Part shown: in pieces, positions 7,427-15,430 of the stretch | Layout: each line of letters opens with the position of its first letter | Position numbering within the stretch: the first letter of the stretch is position 1 | Assembly (NCBI GenBank): GCA_022798035.1 | Contig: JAAWLS010000012.1 | Location: forward strand, 1-17,329 | DNA length: 17,329 bases | From: Lachnospiraceae bacterium | Lineage (GTDB): Bacteria > Bacillota > Clostridia > Lachnospirales > Lachnospiraceae | Direction of reading: 5' to 3' | The notes under the pieces: generated by a model | What the model saw: only the letters and a program-made list of their open reading frames with translations | Database searches by the model: none | Told to the model about the DNA's origin: nothing | Position numbers and translations under genes: made by a program

Positions 7427-8725
7427 GTGTTTGAGGAAAAATTGACAGAAAAGGTGGAAATCTGCAATGAGATTCTCAAAGACTGCAGAAATGAGCTGTA
7501 TCTGAATATGAGGTTTTTGGATGTGGCGCTTCACAGTCTGACTCCGGAACCCACCATGGAAATTCCGCGCACAGCCGTCAATGGAGCAGTGTTTCGCTAC
7601 AATCCGGAGTTTCTTACAGAACAGTACAGAGTTGGAAATGTGCCGGTAAACCGGTGCTATTTTCATAGTATTCTGCACTGTCTCTTTGGACATGTTTGGA
7701 AAAGGAGAGAGGAAGAGGAAATTTCTCTCTGGAATTTGGCCTGTGATATTGCGGCGGAGTACATTATAGATACGCTGCCCTGCCGGTGCCTGCGCAATCC
7801 GCCGAAGCCTTATCGCAGAGCAGTGTACGATGGCCTTTTAAAAAATATTTCCGTCATCCACGGAGAGGGCGTGTTCCATCTGCTTCAGAAAGCAGAGCTG
7901 GATATCCGTGTTCTGGCCAGAATGATACAGGAATTTACGGTGGATGACCACTCTCTTTGGCAGAGGGAGGATTTCGGCCCCAAATCACCGCTGGAGCAGC
8001 AAAACCGATGGGAGGATATCCGGGATAAAATGGAGACGGAAATCCAGATGTTTTCCAAGGAAGCTTCTGAGAATTCCAAGAGCCTGAAAGAGCAGCTTCA
8101 CGTGGAAAACCGTCAGCGGTACGATTACAAGGAGTTTTTGAGGAAATTCTGCGTGTTGAAGGAAGAAATGCAGGTGGATTTGGATAGTTTTGACTATATT
8201 TTCTACAATTACGGCATGGAATTGTACGGGAATATGCCGCTGATTGAACATATGGAGACGAAAGAGATGCAGAAGATTGAGGATTTTGTGATTGTCATAG
8301 ACACGTCCATGTCCTGTAAGGCCAGCCTGGTCCGGAAGTTTCTGGAGGAAACTTACAGTATTCTGAGCCAGTCAGAGTCCTTTTACCGCAGATTCTGCAT
8401 TCATCTCATTCAGTGCGACGAGCGGGTACAGTCTGACATTGTCATTGAAAATCACAGACAGTTAGCGTCCTATATGAAAGAATTTCAGGTGAAAGGAATG
8501 GGCGGTACAGATTTTCGTCCGGCTTTTGCCTATGTGAATGAGCTTTTGGCGAAAAAGACATTTCACAAACTGCGGGGACTGATTTATTTTACCGACGGGT
8601 ATGGCATTTATCCCCTGAAAAAGCCTGTATATGACACGGCCTTTGTATTTTTTCAGGAGGATTACCAGGATGTGGATGTGCCTCCCTGGGCCATGAAACT
8701 GATATTGGGAGAACAGGATTTATAG
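7427..8725 (+). CDS. vWA-domain protein with metallopeptidase-like N-terminal domain (DUF2201-type)
   Basis: The 432-aa protein starts at a GTG after a perfect AGGAGGT (7414-7420). The N-terminal domain resembles the putative metallopeptidase domain found beside vWA domains: HSILHCLFGH (80-89) followed by LWNLACDIAAEY (101-112). The motif reads His-Ser-x-x-His, so the catalytic Glu of HExxH is replaced by Ser81, and peptidase activity is doubtful. A charged linker leads to a C-terminal von Willebrand A domain with an intact metal site: DTSMS (Asp292, Ser294, Ser296), Thr361 in GGTDF and Asp390 in YFTDGYG. vWA proteins of this kind usually work with a MoxR-type AAA+ ATPase, and one follows after 17 nt. 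It is probably the substrate- or partner-binding arm of that machine. Confidence 0.85.
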   Translation: MFEEKLTEKVEICNEILKDCRNELYLNMRFLDVALHSLTPEPTMEIPRTAVNGAVFRYNPEFLTEQYRVGNVPVNRCYFHSILHCLFGHVWKRREEEEISLWNLACDIAAEYIIDTLPCRCLRNPPKPYRRAVYDGLLKNISVIHGEGVFHLLQKAELDIRVLARMIQEFTVDDHSLWQREDFGPKSPLEQQNRWEDIRDKMETEIQMFSKEASENSKSLKEQLHVENRQRYDYKEFLRKFCVLKEEMQVDLDSFDYIFYNYGMELYGNMPLIEHMETKEMQKIEDFVIVIDTSMSCKASLVRKFLEETYSILSQSESFYRRFCIHLIQCDERVQSDIVIENHRQLASYMKEFQVKGMGGTDFRPAFAYVNELLAKKTFHKLRGLIYFTDGYGIYPLKKPVYDTAFVFFQEDYQDVDVPPWAMKLILGEQDL

Positions 8726-8742
8726 AAAGAGGGAAATATATC

Positions 8743-10248
8743 ATGAATATTAAGCGAACGAAGGAAGAAATTAAGAATACCATAGAGGTTTATCTGAAAA
8801 AAGACGCCTATGGAAATTATGAGATACCTTCCATCCGGCAGCGTCCTGTATTTCTTCTGGGGTCTCCGGGAATCGGAAAGACTCAGATTATGGAACAGAT
8901 TTCAAAAGAATGCGGGATTGCACTTGCAGCTTATACCATCACCCATCACACCAGACAGAGTGCTATCGGCCTTCCCTTTATCTCCAAAAAGCAGTACGGG
9001 GAAAAAGAATACGCCGTGACAGAGTATACCATGAGTGAGATTGTGGCTTCTATCTATGAAAAAATGGAACAGACGGGACTGCGGGAAGGAATCCTTTTTC
9101 TGGATGAAATCAACTGTGTCTCTGAGACGCTGGCCCCGGCCATGCTGCAGTTTCTCCAGTGCAAATCCTTTGGAAATCACAAGATTCCGGAAGGATGGGT
9201 GATTGTGGCAGCGGGAAATCCGCCGGAGTATAACAAATCTGTCCGGGAATTTGACGTTGTTACCATGGACAGAGTGAAAAAGATAGAGGTGGAAGCTGAT
9301 TTTGAGGTGTGGAAAGAGTATGCTTACCAGCAGGGCCTTCACGGGGCCGTGATTTCTTACCTGAATACCAAAAAACAAAATTTCTATCAGATGGAAACCA
9401 CCGTGGACGGCAGAAATTTTGCAACGCCCAGAGGATGGGAAGACTTGTCGGATTTCATCCGGGTATATGAGCAGATTGGAAAAAAGGTGGACAGAGAAGT
9501 GATTGTCCAGTACATTCAGTTTCCCAAAATTGCCAAAGATTTTGCGAATTATCTGGAATTGTATGAGAAATACCAGGCCGATTACCAGATAGAAGAAATC
9601 TTTCAGGGGCATTTGGATGAAATTCTGCTGAAAAAAATTGCGCATGCTTCCTTTGACGAGAGGCTCAGTGTTCTGAACTTGATTCTCTCCAGAGTCAACG
9701 AGGCGTTAAAACGGGCAGTGGAGTGGGAAGCGTACATGGAGCGGTTGCAGTCTTATCTTTTGGAGTATAAAGAGCTGACCATGGAATCTTCTGGAGAATT
9801 GAATGGGCAGCAGTTGTTTTCTAATGTGTACAATAAATTAAATATAGATTACACAAATAAAAAGAAAGCTGAGCTTTTGCGGAGAGAGGAGGATAAACAG
9901 TATCACAAATTGTTTCAGGCCATGGAGCGTATGGAGCAGACGCTGCGGCTTGAAGGAATTCAGGAGCGAAAAGCGGGCTTTGAGCGGGTGAAAGAGCTGT
10001 TTGCCGGGGAAAATGAAAAATTTGAGCGTCAGCAGAAGAAATCTGCTGAATCTTTGGAATATGCTTTTGATTTTCTGGAAGGAGCCTTCGGCAGCAGCCA
10101 GGAGATGGTGATGTTCATTACAGAGCTGAATTCCAATTATTACAGTGTAAAATTTCTGCAGGATTACGACTGCGAACGATATGACAGGTACAATCAGGAG
10201 CTGCTTTTTGATGAGAGAAGAAAGAAATTGTTAGAGCGGCTGCAGTGA
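8743..10248 (+). CDS. MoxR-type AAA+ ATPase
   Basis: AAA+ ATPases of the MoxR group act as chaperone-like remodelling machines together with vWA proteins. The 501-aa protein shows Walker A GSPGIGKT (40-47), Walker B ILFLDEIN (117-124, Asp121 and Glu122), sensor 1 in AAGNPPEYN (Asn159), a likely arginine finger in MDRVKK (Arg177) and the later ATPRGWEDL segment typical of the lid. The AAA+ core ends near residue 270. The remaining ~230 residues are charged and probably helical or coiled-coil, an extension longer than a minimal MoxR protein needs. GAGGG serves as ribosome site. It is the last gene of the four-gene run. The specific substrate is unknown. Confidence 0.88.
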   Translation: MNIKRTKEEIKNTIEVYLKKDAYGNYEIPSIRQRPVFLLGSPGIGKTQIMEQISKECGIALAAYTITHHTRQSAIGLPFISKKQYGEKEYAVTEYTMSEIVASIYEKMEQTGLREGILFLDEINCVSETLAPAMLQFLQCKSFGNHKIPEGWVIVAAGNPPEYNKSVREFDVVTMDRVKKIEVEADFEVWKEYAYQQGLHGAVISYLNTKKQNFYQMETTVDGRNFATPRGWEDLSDFIRVYEQIGKKVDREVIVQYIQFPKIAKDFANYLELYEKYQADYQIEEIFQGHLDEILLKKIAHASFDERLSVLNLILSRVNEALKRAVEWEAYMERLQSYLLEYKELTMESSGELNGQQLFSNVYNKLNIDYTNKKKAELLRREEDKQYHKLFQAMERMEQTLRLEGIQERKAGFERVKELFAGENEKFERQQKKSAESLEYAFDFLEGAFGSSQEMVMFITELNSNYYSVKFLQDYDCERYDRYNQELLFDERRKKLLERLQ

Positions 10249-10264
10249 TGTCAAAAATCCTCCC

Positions 10265-10291
10265 TAAACATTTTCCAGGAACTGCCGATAT
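10265..10291 (+). promoter_or_regulatory. SigD (sigma-28, motility sigma factor) promoter
   Basis: TAAA (10265-10268), a 15-base spacer and GCCGATAT (10284-10291) match the Bacillus SigD consensus at every specified position. It points to the 197-aa gene and the overlapping CPBP gene. This suggests they belong to a motility or cell-separation regulon, although no flagellar gene is in the window. Confidence 0.8.
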
Positions 10292-10309
10292 AAGTAACAG
10301 CTACGGATG

Positions 10310-10349
10310 GCATTTATTTCTATGGAAAGATAGGAGTAAATGCTTTTTT
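10310..10349 (+). terminator. Terminator-like hairpin between the SigD promoter and its gene
   Basis: GCATTTATTTCTAT (10310-10323) pairs with ATAGGAGTAAATGC (10330-10343) over 14 continuous positions including two G-T wobbles. The loop is GGAAAG, and six Ts follow (10344-10349). It could end the MoxR operon. But it lies about 12 nt downstream of the expected SigD start point, so it would also attenuate that transcript. Confidence 0.65.
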
Positions 10350-10379
10350 AATTCTTTGTGAAAAAGGGAGGAGAACGTT

Positions 10380-10973
10380 ATGATAAACAAAATAAACGGC
10401 AGTTTCGGAAGTGAATATTTTACGCAGGCAGTCTCAGGATATGGGAAGAACAGGCAGAAGGAAGATGAGGAGAAGAAAAGCGTTGCCGGAGAGAATACCG
10501 CTTCCAATAAGGAGTGGGACAATCTGCTGGACAGAGTAAACAAGTCGATTGAGGACACGACTGCAGTTTCAGATGAGACGAGAAAAAAAGTTATGGATAA
10601 CATTATTGGAGAGCGGAATGCCCCTTATTCCATTCTTGCAGATGAAAATGGCATGATAGATTATAACGGAGTGATATTTCAATGTGATTATGAGAAAAAT
10701 TGTATCTGCCTGGGAGACGTGTCAAATCCTAATAATTGCTTGTCCATTCCGCTGGAAAGAGGCGGTTATCTCATGGTAAACAGGGATAGTATAGGTGCTT
10801 TGGGGGATGCCATCGGAATGTTTTCTCCGGAAGACATAAACCGGATTCTCCGGGCCATTTCTCAGGACACGAGACTGCGTCAGGTGAAACAGGAGATTGA
10901 CGATAAGACCAGCGGTCTGGAAGTGCTGAAACAGAAAGAAGGAAAGGAAGATGAATTCAAACTATACATATAA
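10380..10973 (+). CDS. Unrecognised 197-aa protein under a SigD promoter
   Basis: The ATG has a strong ribosome site (GGGAGGAG, 10366-10373). I do not recognise a family. The N-terminus (MINKINGSFGSEYFTQAVSG) is short, weakly amphipathic and not a classical signal peptide. It is followed by a very hydrophilic Lys/Glu stretch (about 22-50). The central part (about 82-130) looks like a small beta-rich domain with four cysteines (FQCDYEKNCICLGDVSNPNN and a fourth Cys). The end is helical and charged. No membrane segment is seen. The next gene starts inside its last 23 bases, so the two are co-translated and probably act together. The promoter match suggests expression with motility genes. A role in motility or envelope remodelling is only an inference. 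Confidence 0.8.
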   Translation: MINKINGSFGSEYFTQAVSGYGKNRQKEDEEKKSVAGENTASNKEWDNLLDRVNKSIEDTTAVSDETRKKVMDNIIGERNAPYSILADENGMIDYNGVIFQCDYEKNCICLGDVSNPNNCLSIPLERGGYLMVNRDSIGALGDAIGMFSPEDINRILRAISQDTRLRQVKQEIDDKTSGLEVLKQKEGKEDEFKLYI

Positions 10974-11838
10974 CAACAGTCCCATTTTTAAATCCTGGAA
11001 TGTGATTTATCCAGTGTTTATTTACTTTGTGGTGACAAATCTGGCCATGACGCTGTTTGCTATGCTGGCTTCTTTTTTGGGGGCGGAGTATCAGGAACAG
11101 TATATGGCTCTTCAGACGGCGTCAGTGGCGGTGACAATTCCCTTTATTGCCCGCTATTACAACAAGGATAGAAAAGAGCCCACCATGTTCTGGAAATATA
11201 CAGAAATGGAATTTGAGAAAAAGAGTCAGAAGCAGAAGATAGGAAACGGCGTGCTGGCTCTTTTGGCGGGAGCAGTTCTTGGAACAGCTCTCAACAACAT
11301 TCTGGCTTTGACTACTCTGGAGAAAATTTCAGAAGGGTATCAGGAAGTGAACACTTACTTTTTCTCCGGAGGAATTTTCTTTGAATTGCTGGGGGCCTGT
11401 CTGCTGACGCCATTTCTGGAAGAAATGCTGTACCGGGGCGTAGTGTATGGAAGGCTCTGTGATTTGATGATTCCGGATAACGGCCAAAAGACAGAGGAGA
11501 GAAGCAGGAGAGAGAAGCGCAGCCAAATGGCCGCTATGGTATTTTCTGCGCTGCTGTTCGGAGTGCTTCATATGAATCTGGTACAGTTTGTCTATGCGGG
11601 AATCTTAGGAATTTTTCTTGCCTGGATGATGGAAAAAACAGCTCATTTCTACGGCCCTCTGCTGGCTCATATGGGAGCGAATCTGGTTTCCGTGCTTCGG
11701 GTGGAAACGGGAATGTTTGCCTGGATGAATCAGGACGAGGCTGTCTTTGCCGGAGCTACGGCATTGTTTACAGCTTTAGGCGTTGTGTTGATTGTGGGAA
11801 TCTGGCTGTGGAACAGGCGGAAATCAGAAAATGCCTGA
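10951..11838 (+). CDS. CPBP-family intramembrane protease-like protein (Abi/CAAX type)
   Basis: This is a 295-aa integral membrane protein with several hydrophobic helices (about 17-43, 52-67, 98-121, 142-156, 193-226, 234-250, 263-285). It carries the three CPBP signatures: FLEEMLYRG (Glu157, Glu158, Arg162), FGVLH (Phe203, His207) and HMGAN (His240, Asn244). The family includes CAAX-prenyl endopeptidase-like enzymes and proteins linked to bacteriocin self-immunity. The actual substrate here is unknown. A basic cytoplasmic loop (KTEERSRREKRSQ, 180-192) sits between the first two motifs. The ATG at 10951 overlaps the end of the upstream gene by 23 nt and has AAGGAAAGG as ribosome site, which indicates translational coupling. 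Confidence 0.88.
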   Translation: MNSNYTYNNSPIFKSWNVIYPVFIYFVVTNLAMTLFAMLASFLGAEYQEQYMALQTASVAVTIPFIARYYNKDRKEPTMFWKYTEMEFEKKSQKQKIGNGVLALLAGAVLGTALNNILALTTLEKISEGYQEVNTYFFSGGIFFELLGACLLTPFLEEMLYRGVVYGRLCDLMIPDNGQKTEERSRREKRSQMAAMVFSALLFGVLHMNLVQFVYAGILGIFLAWMMEKTAHFYGPLLAHMGANLVSVLRVETGMFAWMNQDEAVFAGATALFTALGVVLIVGIWLWNRRKSENA

Positions 11839-11946
11839 TTTGTGAAAAATGTACAAAAATTTTCTCTTTTGTGCCCGAAAAATGAGATATAGGTTTATAA
11901 TATTTTTGTCATTTTATGTACAAAATGCATAGAATGATAGAAAAAA

Positions 11947-11976
11947 TTGGTGTTTGTTATAATTAAGTGTTATAAT
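11947..11976 (+). promoter_or_regulatory. Promoter for the LRR surface protein
   Basis: TTGGTG (11947-11952), an 18-base spacer and a perfect TATAAT (11971-11976) lie about 40 nt before the gene. A second TATAAT (11958-11963) in the repeated unit GTTATAAT gives a possible alternative start but has no good -35 box. Confidence 0.65.
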
Positions 11977-12018
11977 GAAAGCAACATTTGGCAAGGTGCG
12001 CAGTAAGGAGGAAATGCG

Positions 12019-13998
12019 ATGAGAAATGAGAAGTTATGGAAACGGTTGGCAGCTTTGGCCATGAGTGCTGTGTTGTTGGTTCCGGCGCCGATGGCATCGG
12101 CCGCAGGAGAAGAGTCCGTGCGGCAGGAAGCGCAGATGAGGGCGGCAGATGCAGACGGATTTGAAACAGCAAACGGAGTGTTGACAAAATACAATGGGAA
12201 GGCAGAAAATGTGGAGATTCCGGGGACAGTAACCAGTATCGGCGAAGAGGCATTCTCAGGATGTACGACGATAAAGAGCGTTGTCATTCCTAAGAATGTA
12301 ACCAGTATCGGGAAAAGTGCGTTTTATGAATGTTCGAATTTGAGCAGCGTCACATTATCAGAGGGATTGATAAATATTGGAGATACTGCATTTCTGGGTT
12401 GCAAATCCCTGCAGGCCATCACGATTCCCGGAAGTTTGAAAACCATGGGAGTAAGCGCGTTTAACGGTTGTGAAAACCTGAAAACCGTTGAAATAACAAA
12501 AGGTGCTGCGAGTATCGGTGATATGGCATTTATTGGTACGGGAGTGACAAGTATTACAATTCCTGGAAGTATCAAGAAAGTGACAGACCGAGCTTTTATG
12601 TCTTGTTCTTCTTTAAAGAGTGTTACATTTGAGTCCGGCGTGACAGAGATAGGTTCTTCTGTATTTAATGGATGTAAATCCCTGGAGATTATAGAGATTC
12701 CGGAGACAGTGAAAAAAATTGGAGGCAAGGCTTTCGGCGCATGCACCAGCCTGAAAAGTGTCACAATTCCCAAAGGGACGACCTCTATCGGAAATGTTGC
12801 ATTTCAGCTGTGTTCAAATCTGACCAGTGTTTTCGTGCCAGAGACAGTGACAACTTTTGGAACTGATGTATTTAAAGGCTGTGATAAACTGACTCTTTAT
12901 GGAAAGAAAGGCTCCAGCGTCGAGGATTATGCAGAGAAAAATGAAATTCCTTTTGGTTCATCGAAATCAATTGCCGATTGCCAAATCACCATCAGTCCGG
13001 AATCTTATCTCTATGATGGAAAGGCAAAAACACCAGAAGTTACCGTAAAAGACGGGAGCGATACTTTGACAGAAAGAGTAGATTACACTGTAGTTTACAG
13101 TAACAACACCAATGTGGGAAATGCCAAAGCAGTCATTACCGGAAGAGGAAAATACAACGGGACAGCAGAAAAGACTTTTATTATCCATGAAGTGGGAAAA
13201 AAGGCAATTTCTGACTGTACGATTACCATCAGTCCGGCATCTTATACTTATGACGGCAAAGCGAAGACGCCGGCTGTCATCGTAAAGGACGGAAGTAAAA
13301 CTCTGACAAAGGGAACAGATTATACGGTAGCTTACAGTAATAATATAAAAGTGGGAACAGCGAAAGCGGCAGTTACTGGAATCGGAACATACACAGGAAC
13401 TACGGAAAAGACATTTCAGATTAAGGATGCAAGAAACAGTCAGAGTCTGGATTACAAAAAGAGCTACAGCAAAACATATGGAGACAAGGCTTTTAAACTG
13501 AACGTGAAAGTAAAAAAAGGAGATGGAAAACTCACTTACAAGAGCTCCGATAAAAAAGTAGTAAAAGTAGACGGTAAGGGTAAAGTTACCATAAAGGGAA
13601 CGGGAACTGCCGCCATTACTGTGAAAGCAGAAAAGACTGCAAAATATAATGCAAAGAGTGTGAAAATTACCATAAAAGTGAAACCGGCCAAAGGGAAAGT
13701 GAAATCTTTGAAAACCCAGACCGGAAAGAAGTTAAAGATAAGCTGGAAACAGGACAAAAATGCCACAGGTTATGAAATTCAGTACAGCACAGACAAGAAG
13801 TTCAAGGATAAGAAAACTACTAAAATTACAACGATAAAGAAAAACAAAACCACATCCAAGACAGTTTCCAAATTGAAAAAGGGCAAAAAGTATTATGTGA
13901 GAGTCCGCGCATATAAAAATATTAAGGTAGAAGGAAAAACTCAGAAACTGTACGGAAGCTGGAGCAGCAAAATGAAGAGCGGAAGCATTAAGAATTAA
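12019..13998 (+). CDS. Secreted BspA-like leucine-rich-repeat surface protein with Ig-like and fibronectin III-like domains
   Basis: The 659-aa protein is probably exported and cell-wall associated. Residues 1-29 are a classical signal peptide (basic start, hydrophobic core, cleavage near MASA/AG). Ten LRR_5 repeats of 22-23 residues span 65-292 (12211-12894), each with the pattern I-P-x-x-x-x-x-I-G-x-x-A-F-x-x-C. Two near-identical ~74-residue modules follow (317-391 and 396-468, both with YDGKAKTP). Then come a bacterial Ig-like segment (about 474-555, ending in TVKAEKTAKYNAKS) and a fibronectin III-like domain (about 558-648, with ATGYEIQYS and YYVRVRAY). From about 478 on it is extremely lysine-rich. 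There is no LPXTG anchor, transmembrane tail or lipobox, so attachment may be electrostatic. AAGGAGGA gives a strong start. Such proteins often bind host or microbial surfaces, which is an inference here. Confidence 0.9.
   Translation: MRNEKLWKRLAALAMSAVLLVPAPMASAAGEESVRQEAQMRAADADGFETANGVLTKYNGKAENVEIPGTVTSIGEEAFSGCTTIKSVVIPKNVTSIGKSAFYECSNLSSVTLSEGLINIGDTAFLGCKSLQAITIPGSLKTMGVSAFNGCENLKTVEITKGAASIGDMAFIGTGVTSITIPGSIKKVTDRAFMSCSSLKSVTFESGVTEIGSSVFNGCKSLEIIEIPETVKKIGGKAFGACTSLKSVTIPKGTTSIGNVAFQLCSNLTSVFVPETVTTFGTDVFKGCDKLTLYGKKGSSVEDYAEKNEIPFGSSKSIADCQITISPESYLYDGKAKTPEVTVKDGSDTLTERVDYTVVYSNNTNVGNAKAVITGRGKYNGTAEKTFIIHEVGKKAISDCTITISPASYTYDGKAKTPAVIVKDGSKTLTKGTDYTVAYSNNIKVGTAKAAVTGIGTYTGTTEKTFQIKDARNSQSLDYKKSYSKTYGDKAFKLNVKVKKGDGKLTYKSSDKKVVKVDGKGKVTIKGTGTAAITVKAEKTAKYNAKSVKITIKVKPAKGKVKSLKTQTGKKLKISWKQDKNATGYEIQYSTDKKFKDKKTTKITTIKKNKTTSKTVSKLKKGKKYYVRVRAYKNIKVEGKTQKLYGSWSSKMKSGSIKN
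12967..13422 (+). repeat. Tandem duplication of a ~74-residue domain inside the surface protein
   Basis: The segments 12967-13191 and 13204-13422 encode two copies of the same beta-type module. Shared blocks include TITISP(A/E)SY, YDGKAKTP and VKDGS, then DYTV and SNN later. They differ at many positions, so the duplication is not recent. Confidence 0.8.
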
Positions 13999-14129
13999 TA
14001 CGGCTTATGCAGGTTGATTTCCTCATATGTTCCCAAAATACAGTTCTCCTTCCAACAGACAGGAAACGTGCATAATTTTAGCGTCTGGGGGAATTTTGGT
14101 GAAAAAAATAACAAAGTTGTAAAAGCCCC

Positions 14130-14158
14130 TTGAATTTTTTTTCAATATTAGTTAAAAT
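14130..14158 (+). promoter_or_regulatory. Promoter of gap
   Basis: TTGAAT (14130-14135), a 17-base spacer and TAAAAT (14153-14158) form a SigA promoter in a very AT-rich stretch, about 60 nt before the gap start. The 150 nt between the previous gene and this site hold no clear terminator. Confidence 0.75.
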
Positions 14159-14222
14159 ATAAACAGATTTGGGTAATATATCCAAAGATAAACAAATTCA
14201 TTCAAAATTAGGAGGAATTAAC

Positions 14223-15239
14223 ATGTCAGTAAGAGTAGCAATCAATGGTTTTGGACGTATCGGACGTTTGGCGTTCAGACAGATGTTTGGTGCAGAAGGA
14301 TACGAAGTAGTAGCAATCAACGATTTAACAAGTCCTAAAATGTTGGCACACTTGTTAAAGTATGATTCATCCCAGGGAAAATATGCATTGGCAGACAAAG
14401 TAACTGCTGGCGAAGATTCCATTACTGTTGATGGAAAAGAAATCAAAATCTATGCTTTTCCAGATGCAAATAACTGCCCATGGGGAGATTTAAAAGTAGA
14501 CGTTGTTCTGGAGTGCTCCGGATTCTATACCTCCAAGGACAAAGCACAGGCTCACATCAATGCTGGCGCTCGTAAAGTTGTTATCTCTGCACCAGCAGGA
14601 AATGACCTTCCTACTATTGTTTTCAATACAAACCATGAGACGTTGAAGGCAGAAGATACCATTATCTCTGCAGCTTCTTGTACTACAAACTGCCTGGCTC
14701 CGATGGCTGACGCTTTGAACAAATATGCAGCAATTCAGTCTGGTATTATGTGTACTATCCATGCATACACAGGTGACCAGATGACTCTCGACGGACCTCA
14801 GAGAAAAGGCGATTTGAGAAGGTCTCGTGCAGCAGCAGTAAATATTGTTCCTAACAGCACAGGTGCTGCAAAGGCAATCGGACTGGTTATTCCGGAATTG
14901 AACGGAAAATTAATCGGTTCCGCACAGCGTGTACCGACTCCTACCGGTTCCACCACAATCTTAACAGCAGTTGTGAAAGGAAATGATGTAACCGTAGACG
15001 GAATCAATGCAGCTATGAAAGCAGCAGCAAATGAGTCCTTCGGATATAATGAGGATGAAATTGTATCCAGCGATATCGTAGGAATGAAATTCGGTTCCTT
15101 GTTCGATGCAACTCAGACTATGGTTTCTAAAGTATCTGATGATTTGTATGAAGTACAAGTTGTTTCCTGGTATGACAATGAGAACAGCTACACCAGCCAG
15201 ATGGTTCGTACAATCAAATATTTCAGTGAATTAGCATAG
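14223..15239 (+). CDS. gap: Glyceraldehyde-3-phosphate dehydrogenase, type I
   Basis: This enzyme oxidises glyceraldehyde-3-phosphate to 1,3-bisphosphoglycerate with NAD and phosphate, in cytoplasmic glycolysis. The 338-aa protein has the dinucleotide motif INGFGRIGR (7-15), an acidic NAD ribose site (Asp34), and the catalytic SCTTN with Cys153 and its partner His180 in [10 protein letters not shown]. The C-terminal WYDNENSY helps form the active site. The ATG at 14223 directly follows AGGAGG (14210-14215). An in-frame TTG at 14169 would add 18 residues unlike the family and is rejected. Codon use is strongly biased, as expected of a highly expressed gene. It is followed by a long structured RNA region and terminator before pgk. 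Confidence 0.98.
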   Translation: MSVRVAINGFGRIGRLAFRQMFGAEGYEVVAINDLTSPKMLAHLLKYDSSQGKYALADKVTAGEDSITVDGKEIKIYAFPDANNCPWGDLKVDVVLECSGFYTSKDKAQAHINAGARKVVISAPAGNDLPTIVFNTNHETLKAEDTIISAASCTTNCLAPMADALNKYAAIQSGIMCTIHAYTGDQMTLDGPQRKGDLRRSRAAAVNIVPNSTGAAKAIGLVIPELNGKLIGSAQRVPTPTGSTTILTAVVKGNDVTVDGINAAMKAAANESFGYNEDEIVSSDIVGMKFGSLFDATQTMVSKVSDDLYEVQVVSWYDNENSYTSQMVRTIKYFSELA

Positions 15240-15244
15240 GCATG

Positions 15245-15430
15245 GAACACTGAGCAAAGATAAGCTCAAGGCGCAGTCTGAGATTAGTGTGAAAGCCGTT
15301 CCCGAGACTCAGCGGCAGCAGCCGTAGGCGGTGCTGACACATGAGTCGGGTGGAACCACTATATAAAAACCGCACGGCAGACTACTTTTTTAAGCGACAG
15401 GCTGCCAGAGTGCAGATAAGACTCAGAAAG
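15245..15430 (+). ncRNA. Structured RNA between gap and pgk, T-box-like
   Basis: GGGTGGAACCAC (15348-15359) matches the T-box antiterminator core (GGGTGGNACCRC). Upstream are a TGAGC/GCTCA hairpin (15251-15268), GTGTGAAAGCC (15287-15297, like part of T-box stem I), and a hairpin CAGCA-GCC/GGC-TGCTG around CCGTAGGC. TGAGTC (15342-15347) can pair with GACTCA at 15306-15311 or at 15420-15425, right before the terminator. The copies of AGACTCAG at 15305 and 15419 thus compete for one partner. The element is short for a full T-box and stem I is not clear. A cobalamin-like element was considered and fits worse. A regulated 3' structure unrelated to T-boxes remains possible. Confidence 0.4.

Noticed and set aside
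11851..11874. Terminator after the CPBP gene
   Set aside because: An 8-bp AT-rich stem (GTACAAAA with TTTTGTGC) exists, but no T-run follows, so termination is not supported.
12211..12894. CRISPR-like or tandem DNA repeat array
   Set aside because: The periodicity comes from ten 22-23-residue LRR_5 protein repeats. It is coding and diverged, with no constant DNA repeat and spacer pattern.
15245..15360. Cobalamin riboswitch
   Set aside because: Some similarity (GTGTGAAAGCC, TTCCCGAGACT, GAGTCGGG) exists, but the invariant GGGAA, GCCACTG and AGACCTGCC segments are missing. The T-box-like core fits better, though neither is proven.
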